From: Victivallaceae bacterium
Lineage (GTDB): Bacteria > Verrucomicrobiota > Lentisphaeria > Victivallales > Victivallaceae
Assembly: GCA_016292515.1 (NCBI GenBank)
Contig: JAEDIJ010000033.1
Span: 1 to 23,773, forward strand
Reading direction: 5' to 3'
Length of the DNA stretch: 23,773 bases
This document shows positions 15,126-21,675 of this stretch, piece by piece. Position 1 is the first letter of the stretch; every line of letters begins with the position of its first letter. The notes beneath the pieces are model-generated. The model ran no database searches and was not told the origin of the DNA. It saw nothing but the letters and a program-made list of their open reading frames with translations. The position numbers were made by a program, and so were the translations under genes.

Positions 15126-15131
15126 TATATT
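15126..15131 (+). promoter_or_regulatory. Possible -10 box of GtrA operon
   Basis: TATATT at 15126-15131 matches the -10 box used elsewhere in the window and lies 36 bp before the GtrA start. The -35 region 17 bp upstream is poor (GTGGAA), so the promoter may be weak or activator-dependent. Confidence 0.4.
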
Positions 15132-15167
15132 AAGGACAAATAGTTTTTTGCGAATCAGGGAGAAACG

Positions 15168-15656
15168 ATGCCGCATCTGCAAGAAAAGTATCGGGAAATC
15201 ATCCGCTATCTCATCGTCGGCGTGCTGACGACGGCTTTGAGTATGGCGGTCTATTTTTCCCTTTTCTATTTTTTGGAAAAAAGCAGCGTTGCTCATTATG
15301 CCGGACGGATCGCGACCGTGGTGTCGTGGGTCGTCGCGGTGCTTTTCGCTTTTTTTGCCAACAAACTTGCGGTATTCAAAAGCCGTTCGATGGCACCGGG
15401 AGTTTTCTGGCGGGAATTCCTGCTCTTTTGTACTTGCCGGGCGGCGACGCTTGCTTTTGATTTCGCCTTTATCTGGGTGACGGTCGATTATCTTGCCTAC
15501 ACCGATTGGGCGAAAGAGTGGTACCCGCAATATGCGGCGTTGCACGGCTATCTGATGAAACTCGTCGATGAGTTTTTTGTGACGGTTTTCAATTACGTCA
15601 TCAGTAAATTCTGGATTTTTACCCGTAAAAAGGGGGCTGCCGATGCGCACGATTGA
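15168..15656 (+). CDS. GtrA-family membrane protein (putative lipid-linked sugar flippase)
   Basis: This is a 162-residue GtrA-family protein of normal length with four hydrophobic segments (about residues 13-35, 43-65, 80-100 and 128-150). Family features include the N-terminal RYLIVGVLTTALSMAVYF and FNYVISKFWIF near the end. GtrA proteins are thought to help move undecaprenyl-phosphate-linked sugars across the inner membrane. GGGAG precedes the start by 5 nt. The last 14 bp overlap the next gene, a DPM/GtrB-like GT2, so the two are co-translated partners. Confidence 0.92.
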   Translation: MPHLQEKYREIIRYLIVGVLTTALSMAVYFSLFYFLEKSSVAHYAGRIATVVSWVVAVLFAFFANKLAVFKSRSMAPGVFWREFLLFCTCRAATLAFDFAFIWVTVDYLAYTDWAKEWYPQYAALHGYLMKLVDEFFVTVFNYVISKFWIFTRKKGAADAHD

Positions 15657-16389
15657 TCTTCTTCTGCCGCTTTACAAACCCCATTCCGGATGGGAAAAGC
15701 ATATCGTCGATGCCGTTTCGGCGTTGCGGACTGCGTTTGCTCAAAAAAATTGGCAGTTGCAGCTTTATCTTGTCAACGACGGTTCCGATCTGTCGTTTTT
15801 TCCGGAGGAGAGTCTCGAAAAGATCCGTCAGGCGGCGGGAGGGAATTTTGAATTTCTTTCTTACTCGCCCAATCACGGCAAAGGCTACTGCTTGCGCTAC
15901 GGGGTCGCCCGCGCGACGGGCGATTATCAAGTCTACACCGACGGCGATTTCCCTTTCGGCTGGGAAAGCGTTGTGGACGCCGCCGAAAAGTTGGAGCAGG
16001 GGGCCGACATCGTGATGGGCGTGCGCGGCAGGGAATACGGCGACGCGCTCAACTGGTCGCGCAAGCTCATTTCGTCGGGCGTGCGCGCACTGAACCGGTT
16101 GTTGCTCGGTCTGCCGGATCGGTTTCTCGATACGCAGGCGGGGCTGAAAGGATTTGCCGCCAACGGCAAAAACGCTTTTCTCGCGACGGAAACGGATTCC
16201 TTTCTCTTTGATACGGAATTCATTCTGCTCGGCAACAATGCGAAATTGAAAATCGACACGATCGATCTGCATTTGCGGCCGGGGTTGCACTTTTCGCAAA
16301 TGGGCTTCAAGGTGATCTGCCGGGAATTGCGCCACTTCATCCGGATTTTGTTTCAAGTCAGGATCTGCGGAAAGATGAGAAAAAAATGA
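15643..16389 (+). CDS. GT2 glycosyltransferase, DPM1/GtrB-like
   Basis: This 248-residue GT-A-fold enzyme is predicted to move a sugar from a nucleotide donor to polyprenyl phosphate on the cytoplasmic side. GT2 landmarks are LVNDGS (N45-D46-G47-S48), NHGKGYCLRYG and the metal-binding D100-G-D102 (YTDGD). DTQAGLKGF corresponds to the DTQCGFK motif of dolichol-phosphate-mannose synthases. It lacks the C-terminal membrane helices of GtrB, so it may rely on GtrA for membrane contact. It overlaps GtrA by 14 bp and the deacetylase by 4 bp. Confidence 0.9.
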   Translation: MRTIDLLLPLYKPHSGWEKHIVDAVSALRTAFAQKNWQLQLYLVNDGSDLSFFPEESLEKIRQAAGGNFEFLSYSPNHGKGYCLRYGVARATGDYQVYTDGDFPFGWESVVDAAEKLEQGADIVMGVRGREYGDALNWSRKLISSGVRALNRLLLGLPDRFLDTQAGLKGFAANGKNAFLATETDSFLFDTEFILLGNNAKLKIDTIDLHLRPGLHFSQMGFKVICRELRHFIRILFQVRICGKMRKK

Positions 16390-17180
16390 ATCCATCCAAG
16401 CGACCGAAATTGCTCCTCTCCTTTGACATTGAGGAATTTGATTTGCCGGAGGAATACGGCGTTCCCGTTTCCGAAGCCGACCGGATGACGGCGTCGACGG
16501 AGGGGACGAAAAAAATTCTCGACGTCCTCGACCGTACCGGCGTCAAGGCGACGTTTTTCATCACGGCGTATTTCGCCCGCCGCGCGCCGGAATTGGTCGC
16601 AAGAATGGTGCGCTCCGGTCACGAGATCGCTTCGCACAGTTTGAATCACTCTTTTTTTGAAGCGCCGCATCTCGTTGAATCCAAAGAAATTCTGGAAAAA
16701 TTATCCGGCGAAAAACTGGTCGGATTCCGGATGGCGCGCCTTGCGCCCGTCGCCAAAAGCGACATTGTCAAGGCGGGGTATCGTTACGAATCTTCGCTGA
16801 ATCCCGTCTGGTTGCCCGGACGCTACAATCATTTGACCTCGCCGCTTTTGCCTTTTGCGGACGAAGGCGGTTTGATGCAATACCCAGTGTCGGCGGTTCC
16901 GTTTTTACGGATCCCGCTTTTCTGGTTGAGTTTTAAGAACTTCCCGTTTTTCATCTACCGGGCTTTGGCGCGTTTCACCGTGAAAAAAACGCGTTATTTC
17001 AATTTGTACACTCACCCCTGGGAATACAGTGAGATCGCCGCCGATCCCAAGTGGCATATCCCGCCGTACATCACTCGCCACGCGGGGATGCCGTATGCAA
17101 AGCGGCTGGAAAAATTGATCGTATCCTTGCGTGATCTCGGGGATTTTGTGACTTTTCAGGAAACGTTGGAGGATTTTTGA
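16386..17180 (+). CDS. Polysaccharide deacetylase (NodB/CE4-like)
   Basis: This 264-residue protein has a NodB-type fold. The first metal/catalytic Asp is in LSFDIEEFD (D14). The second motif is H84-SLN-H88 in GHEIASHSLNH, and KATFFIT marks the adjacent strand. GFRMA corresponds to the conserved GFRxP segment, with A in place of P. The DIEEF form and overall length resemble deacetylases linked to exopolysaccharide clusters. No signal peptide is visible, suggesting that it acts in the cytoplasm on a lipid-linked or nucleotide-linked sugar. The start overlaps the GT2 stop (ATGA) and the stop overlaps the transporter start (TGATG). Confidence 0.88.
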   Translation: MNPSKRPKLLLSFDIEEFDLPEEYGVPVSEADRMTASTEGTKKILDVLDRTGVKATFFITAYFARRAPELVARMVRSGHEIASHSLNHSFFEAPHLVESKEILEKLSGEKLVGFRMARLAPVAKSDIVKAGYRYESSLNPVWLPGRYNHLTSPLLPFADEGGLMQYPVSAVPFLRIPLFWLSFKNFPFFIYRALARFTVKKTRYFNLYTHPWEYSEIAADPKWHIPPYITRHAGMPYAKRLEKLIVSLRDLGDFVTFQETLEDF

Positions 17181-17815
17181 TGATGCGGGAATCTTTTCGT
17201 ACATTGGTCAACGCTCTGCTCGCCGGGATTTTCATCGGCATCGCGGGGACGGTTTATCTTGCCGTAAAAAATCCGGTGGCGGGGGCGGTGCTTTTCGGTT
17301 TCGGATTGCTGACGATCCTTTGCTATCAATTCAAACTTTATACCGGGGCGATCGGCTATCTCGCCAATCAGGGAAAAAAGACTCTTGCCTATTGCCGGAC
17401 GCTCTTTCTGATCTGGTGCGGTAATTTCGGCGGGACGTGGCTCGTCGGCACTCTGGTGCGCCGCAGCCGCGTTTTCGCGCGGATCGACGCGAGAGTCGGC
17501 GCGATGTGCGCGGAAAAACTCAACGACGGTCTGCCGAGTCTGCTGATCCTCGCCTTTTTTTGCGGCATATTGATGTATGTCGCCGTTGAAACCTACCGTC
17601 GGGAGGAGTTGGCGCCGATCTTTCGCTTTTTCACCGTTTTTCTCTGCGTTTCGATCTTTATTTTGAGCGGCTTTGAACACTGCATCGCGGATATGTTCTA
17701 CTTTTCCGCGGCGAATGTATGGAGCGGCAAACCGTTGCTCGTCACATTGTGGCTCACGCTCGGCAATTCTCTCGGCGGAATGTTGCTTCCTGTGATGGAT
17801 AAGATCCGCAAATAA
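17180..17815 (+). CDS. Formate/nitrite transporter (FNT) family channel
   Basis: This 211-residue integral membrane protein has six hydrophobic segments. FNT markers are visible: KLYTGAIGYLA (the threonine-bearing omega-loop segment of FocA), GFEHCIADMFYF with the central pore histidine, and a final GNSLGGMLLP re-entrant-type motif. FNT channels carry formate, nitrite, hydrosulphide or similar small anions as pentamers. The start was set at ATG 17180, overlapping the deacetylase stop by one base, with GGAGG 7 nt upstream; ATG 17183 is also possible. Its presence at the end of a glycan-modification operon is unexpected. One guess is export of the acetate or formate released by the deacetylase. 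Confidence 0.88.
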   Translation: MMRESFRTLVNALLAGIFIGIAGTVYLAVKNPVAGAVLFGFGLLTILCYQFKLYTGAIGYLANQGKKTLAYCRTLFLIWCGNFGGTWLVGTLVRRSRVFARIDARVGAMCAEKLNDGLPSLLILAFFCGILMYVAVETYRREELAPIFRFFTVFLCVSIFILSGFEHCIADMFYFSAANVWSGKPLLVTLWLTLGNSLGGMLLPVMDKIRK

Positions 17816-17844
17816 AGTTTTTTCCCGGTTTCTTCGGAAAAGAA

Positions 17845-17873
17845 TTGCATTTTGAGGGCCGATGTATTATATT
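17845..17873 (+). promoter_or_regulatory. Promoter of beta-helix/lipoprotein/nitroreductase/NifX operon
   Basis: -35 TTGCAT (17845-17850), a 17-bp spacer and -10 TATATT (17868-17873), 41 bp upstream of the start at 17915. Confidence 0.65.
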
Positions 17874-17914
17874 TAATACATCAAACGGAAAATCTTTTTT
17901 GCGGAGAGTAAAAA

Positions 17915-19714
17915 ATGGCGGACGGAAACACCTTTGTTGTCACCACGTTGGATGACCGCACCGAAGCGGAAGGCGGCATTGTTTCATTGCGTGATGCATT
18001 CAATTGCGCGCTCGCCTGTGTCGGAGAAATGCCGGAAACGGACCACCCGGTTTTCATTGCGTTTGCCGATTCGCTGTTTACGGGAAACGAGGTTGAGATC
18101 GTCTTGCAGAGCGCGTTGGATTTCCCCGAAAACGCGTTTGCCGCGCATCCGCTGTTTCTGCTGACTCCGGCTGACAAAGCGGTCAAAATCATTGCTCCGC
18201 AGGAAAATGTGCCGTGGCAGGTCGCCGACGATAGTTGCGTGGTGTTTGAAACGCGCTTTGACCAAACCGGTTTGAGCGCGATGCCGCTTTTTGCGTCGGC
18301 TCCGGTTGCCGTCACGCATCTTTTTGTGGATCCGGATTATACGCAAGTGGATGAAACGCACTTTTTGACCATTGCCGACGCCGTGGCGGCGTATCCTGAT
18401 TTCACCGGCAAGATCACGGTGGAAAAATCCGGCGCATCGACGACGATCGGCGCGTTGACGACGTCCGCTAAAATTTTCGGCGGCGCCGCCGTTTTTTTGG
18501 CGGGCGGGACTTATTCCGACAACTCCGCCTTGACCGTTGCCGTCGCGGGAGGAGAAAGTGCGGATTTCCGTTTGCTCGTCGGCGGGAAATATGTTGAAGT
18601 TCCCGGCGGCACGACCACCAAGATCGCGGGGAATTCCGCACTGGTGATCGGAGGGGAGGGGGCGATCGACGTCGATTTCGCTTTTGGCGGACTTTACCTT
18701 GCTTCCGGCACGGTGAGTGCGACGGGAAATGCGGAAATTTCGATTTCCGGCGGGACGTATCACTCCGTCGTCTGCGGCGGACACATCGTCGGCGGTACGG
18801 CGACGTTGCTTAAAGCCGCGTCGGGCAGCTGTTGCACGCTGACGGTTTCCGGCGGCGTTTTTCTGAAAGAAGTCGCCGCGGGCAGTTACAATCAGGCGGG
18901 CAGGATCGAGGGCAGGCACGTCACCAACACTTTGACGATCACGGGCGGCACTTTTTACAAATCGGTTTACGGCGGGAATCTCGCCGCGACGCAGGAACTT
19001 GCCCGGGCGGTCAATTACTCCTCCCCGATCGATATGACGGTCAACAGCCACGACTACGTGACGGTCGACACGTCGGAAAATGCGGTTTCTCTGCTGAAAC
19101 ATCTGGTGCTCGGCAGCCGTTATCAGGGTAAAATTCAAGGTGATTGCTCAATGACTTTTTCCGGCATTGCGGAAAATCTTTCTTTCGGCAACGGCAGTTT
19201 TGTGGTCGGTGACAGCGAATCCGCCAGCAACGACGAGCACTGCATCAACGGTGCCCGATCGCTTGTTTTTGACGCGTACCGCAGTTCGTCCGACGGGGCA
19301 GGGGCGTTTGCGCCGCTGGATCTTTTCGCGTTTGACCGGATCACCTTTGCCAATGCTTCCTCCGTTGATTTTTGCGGAAAAGGCAGAGGCGGTACCGGAT
19401 TTAATCTTTCCGCGGTGAAATACTGGAATTTTGAATACGGTTCCTCTTTGGAATGGACGACCGGCACCAATGATTTCTATGCGGACGCCTTGCAGATCAC
19501 ATTGAATGGAGCGACCGTCGAATCGCCGTGGACGATTTTTACCGGTTCCGATGACACGTTGTACCGCTGGGACAAATTGGGATTGAATGCCAGTTATCCC
19601 GTTTCGATCGACGGTGTGAAAGCCGTCTGGGACAAGACGAATCAATGGTACGCGACGAGCGAGTATAAAATCTACCGTGAAGGAAATTCTCTTAAACTTG
19701 CCGTATTGGCATAA
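17915..19714 (+). CDS. CSLREA-type beta-helix repeat protein without signal peptide
   Basis: This is a 599-residue Gly/Ser/Thr-rich protein. Residues ~6-30 (TFVVTTLDD ... GGIVSLRDAFNCAL) match the CSLREA domain found at the N-terminus of adhesin-like and parallel beta-helix proteins. Residues ~180-420 contain many short turns of the pattern (I/L)T(I/V)SGGT(F/Y)xxxVxGG, expected of a right-handed beta-helix. The C-terminus ends LKLAVLA, without an autotransporter barrel or obvious sorting signal. The start is firm: GGAGAG lies 6 nt upstream, and an in-frame TAA just before the ATG blocks extension, so there is no classical signal peptide. It is the first gene of an operon with a lipoprotein (8-bp gap). 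An adhesin or surface-structure role is inferred from domain type only. Confidence 0.75.
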   Translation: MADGNTFVVTTLDDRTEAEGGIVSLRDAFNCALACVGEMPETDHPVFIAFADSLFTGNEVEIVLQSALDFPENAFAAHPLFLLTPADKAVKIIAPQENVPWQVADDSCVVFETRFDQTGLSAMPLFASAPVAVTHLFVDPDYTQVDETHFLTIADAVAAYPDFTGKITVEKSGASTTIGALTTSAKIFGGAAVFLAGGTYSDNSALTVAVAGGESADFRLLVGGKYVEVPGGTTTKIAGNSALVIGGEGAIDVDFAFGGLYLASGTVSATGNAEISISGGTYHSVVCGGHIVGGTATLLKAASGSCCTLTVSGGVFLKEVAAGSYNQAGRIEGRHVTNTLTITGGTFYKSVYGGNLAATQELARAVNYSSPIDMTVNSHDYVTVDTSENAVSLLKHLVLGSRYQGKIQGDCSMTFSGIAENLSFGNGSFVVGDSESASNDEHCINGARSLVFDAYRSSSDGAGAFAPLDLFAFDRITFANASSVDFCGKGRGGTGFNLSAVKYWNFEYGSSLEWTTGTNDFYADALQITLNGATVESPWTIFTGSDDTLYRWDKLGLNASYPVSIDGVKAVWDKTNQWYATSEYKIYREGNSLKLAVLA

Positions 19715-19722
19715 GGAAAAAT

Positions 19723-20649
19723 ATGAAAAAAAGTTACCTTTTCGTTTTGGGCGCCGGCGCGCTGCTTTTCGCCGCCGGTTGTAAGACCGAAGATCCGCTG
19801 ATCGTTCAGATGCGGGAGGCGTCGGAGTCGTTGGAGAAGCACGTTTCCTCCTCCGATGGGAATGCCCGTATCCTCGCGGCGGAAGCGGACTCCGAAAAAA
19901 ACCGGACGAATTTTCCGTTGAAGGAAACTTCGCCGAGCGGTCACGTCCGCGAATTGCGCGTGCGCATCGGCGGCGCGGTCAATGAGATCCGCCGGCTGGC
20001 GCTCGCCCCGCAGTCTTCGGGGCATTTGCAGGCGTTGGAAAGTTCCGCCCGGTTGCAGTTGCATTACAGCGGCAAGGATCGGCAGATCCTCTGGGCGATC
20101 GTCCGCGCCGGACTCCACGGCAAAAATGAAGCGCTGTGGCTGCTTGCCGTCAACGGGGACGCGGATGCGGAAAAGATGATCGATCTGGCGTTGAAACGCG
20201 GTGCGTCCGGAGAGTTGGATCAACTTTTTCAGGCGAGCGATGTCAATGCGCTCGCGCCGTCGATCGCCGATCAGGTTTCCGAAGTCGTTTTCGCCGCCCG
20301 CACGGCGGGGGAGCTGGAAACGCTTCCGGCGGAACGCGTGGAAAATCTGAAAAAGATCGCCGACATTCAGCGCGGAACTCTTTGCGGAGCCACTGCGCAC
20401 TGGGCGCTGGCGCGTCATCAATTGGCGACGCCGCAGGACATCTGCCGTGCGCTGTTGGATTCGCGACGGGGCGTTCCTGCCGATGCGGCGGTTTTTTATC
20501 TGTTGGCATTGGGGGAAGTCGGCGGAGAAAACGAACTGCCTATGCTCCGGGAGCACCTCAAAGGGGATGATGAAAACCTCTCGGTCGCCGCGGGGAAGTC
20601 GATCCTCAAAATCTGCCGCAGATTGCTGCCTTTCCGGGAAAGAAGGTAG
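19723..20649 (+). CDS. Lipoprotein with HEAT-like helical repeats
   Basis: This is a 308-residue protein with a lipoprotein signal peptide ending LLFAAGC (C20). The mature part is almost entirely alpha-helical and Ala/Leu-rich. Repeated helix pairs (for example LDLALKRGASGELDQLF, AVFYLLALGEVGGENELPMLREHL) resemble HEAT or Sel1-like scaffolds, but no exact family is recognised. It would be anchored to the inner or outer membrane. Gaps are 8 bp to the beta-helix gene and 5 bp to the nitroreductase gene, so it is co-transcribed with both. It could be a partner for the beta-helix protein; this is inference. Confidence 0.7.
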   Translation: MKKSYLFVLGAGALLFAAGCKTEDPLIVQMREASESLEKHVSSSDGNARILAAEADSEKNRTNFPLKETSPSGHVRELRVRIGGAVNEIRRLALAPQSSGHLQALESSARLQLHYSGKDRQILWAIVRAGLHGKNEALWLLAVNGDADAEKMIDLALKRGASGELDQLFQASDVNALAPSIADQVSEVVFAARTAGELETLPAERVENLKKIADIQRGTLCGATAHWALARHQLATPQDICRALLDSRRGVPADAAVFYLLALGEVGGENELPMLREHLKGDDENLSVAAGKSILKICRRLLPFRERR

Positions 20650-20654
20650 TCGCG

Positions 20655-21179
20655 ATGAATGATGTGATCGAGGCGATGTTGACGCGGCGCAGTTGCCGCA
20701 ATTTCAAATCCGATATGCCGGATGCGGCATTGATCCGGGAAGTGCTTCGCGCCGGAAGTTTCGCGGCGACGGGCAAAAACTGGCAGTCGCCGATCGTGAT
20801 CGCCGTGACCAACCGTGAATTGCGGGACAAAATTTCCCGCCGCAACGCGGAAATTCTGGGCAAAAGCGATTTCGACCCCTTTTACGGTGCGCCGGTGATT
20901 TTGATCGTGCTTGCGGACAGGAGCCGCCCGACTTATCTTTACGACGGGAGTCTGGTAATGGGCAATCTGATGCTCGCCGCGCATACGCTCGGACTGGCTT
21001 CCTGCTGGATCCACCGCGCCAGAGAGGAATTTGACTCCGTGGAGGGCAAGGCTTTGCTGAAATCGCTCGGCATTGAGGGCGATTACGAGGGGATCGGTCA
21101 TTGCGCGCTCGGTTACGCGGCGGAGCCGCTTCCGGAAGCAGCTCCGCGCAAAAAGAATTATTTTTACTTTGTGGATTGA
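20655..21179 (+). CDS. Nitroreductase-family FMN oxidoreductase
   Basis: This 174-residue protein is at the short end of the nitroreductase family. It begins with the family pattern MLTRRSCRNFKSD (R-R-S-x-R contacts FMN phosphate), followed by AGSFAATGKNWQSP in place of the usual AASNAQPW stretch. It continues with GSLVMGNLMLAAHTLGLASCWIH, which packs near the flavin, and ends with IGHCALGYA, which closes the FMN site. Such enzymes use NAD(P)H to reduce nitro compounds, quinones or unsaturated bonds. AAGG lies 8 nt before the ATG. The natural substrate is not evident. It sits between the lipoprotein and the NifX-like gene. Confidence 0.9.
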   Translation: MNDVIEAMLTRRSCRNFKSDMPDAALIREVLRAGSFAATGKNWQSPIVIAVTNRELRDKISRRNAEILGKSDFDPFYGAPVILIVLADRSRPTYLYDGSLVMGNLMLAAHTLGLASCWIHRAREEFDSVEGKALLKSLGIEGDYEGIGHCALGYAAEPLPEAAPRKKNYFYFVD

Positions 21180-21191
21180 CGGGAAATCAAA

Positions 21192-21605
21192 ATGAAAATT
21201 GCAGTTACTTGCGAAAACGATGAAGTTTTTCAGCATTTCGGCCATACGCCGGAATTTGCGGTATTTGAAGTCGAAAACGGCAAAATCGTCGCCGAAAGCC
21301 GTCTGCTCTGCGGCGAAACGGGGCACGGCGCATTGGCGGGACTTCTCGCCGGAGGCGACGTCGAAGTCCTCATCTGCGGCGGCATCGGCGGCGGCGCGCT
21401 CAACGCCTTGGCGGCGGCGGACATTCAGGTGATCGGCGGCGCGTCGGGCAACGTCCGGCAGGTCGTCGAGGCGTTGCTGGCGGGGCATCTCGCGGTCAAC
21501 GCGGATTTTTATTGCCATCACCACGAGGAAGAGGGACATTCCTGCGGGGGGCACTCCTGCGGAAGTCATTCCTGCGGCGGAAGTTGCGGCGGCCATTGTC
21601 ATTAA
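21192..21605 (+). CDS. NifX/NifB-C-terminal-like protein with Cys/His-rich tail
   Basis: Residues 1-~105 of this 137-residue protein match the dinitrogenase iron-molybdenum cofactor biosynthesis family (NifX/NafY/YncE-type RNase-H-like fold). It begins MKIAVTCENDEVFQHFGHTPEFAVFEV and contains EVLICGGIGGGALNAL, the usual metal-cluster carrier segment. Residues 108-137 form a tail with seven Cys, seven His and many Gly, built from repeated HSCGG units, that probably binds metal. No nitrogenase genes are present, so a general role in iron-sulphur or metal-cluster handling is likelier. It is the last gene of the operon, 12 bp after the nitroreductase gene, and is followed by a stem-loop at 21622-21650. 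Confidence 0.88.
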   Translation: MKIAVTCENDEVFQHFGHTPEFAVFEVENGKIVAESRLLCGETGHGALAGLLAGGDVEVLICGGIGGGALNALAAADIQVIGGASGNVRQVVEALLAGHLAVNADFYCHHHEEEGHSCGGHSCGSHSCGGSCGGHCH

Positions 21606-21621
21606 GACGAAGTTTCATCTC

Positions 21622-21650
21622 GCGTGCGTGCGAATATCTCGTGCGCGCGC
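21622..21650. other. Strong GC-rich stem-loop in 70-bp intergenic gap
   Basis: As RNA, 21622-21633 pairs with 21639-21650 over 12 bp, including three G-U wobbles, with a 5-nt loop. No T run follows. It may protect or end the upstream operon transcript. TATAAT at 21656-21661 just downstream is a possible -10 box for the acyl-CoA synthetase, but a matching -35 box was not found. Confidence 0.6.
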
Positions 21651-21675
21651 GCAAGTATAATTAAGGATTTGCATT

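Noticed and set aside
17984..19138. 384-codon minus-strand ORF inside the beta-helix gene
   Set aside because: Its Arg-rich composition is that of a shadow, and the opposite reading has a promoter, ribosome site and repeat structure.
21192..21605. Nitrogenase cofactor locus
   Set aside because: Only a NifX-like protein is present; no nifH, nifD, nifK, nifE or nifN is in the window, and stand-alone family members are common in non-fixing anaerobes.
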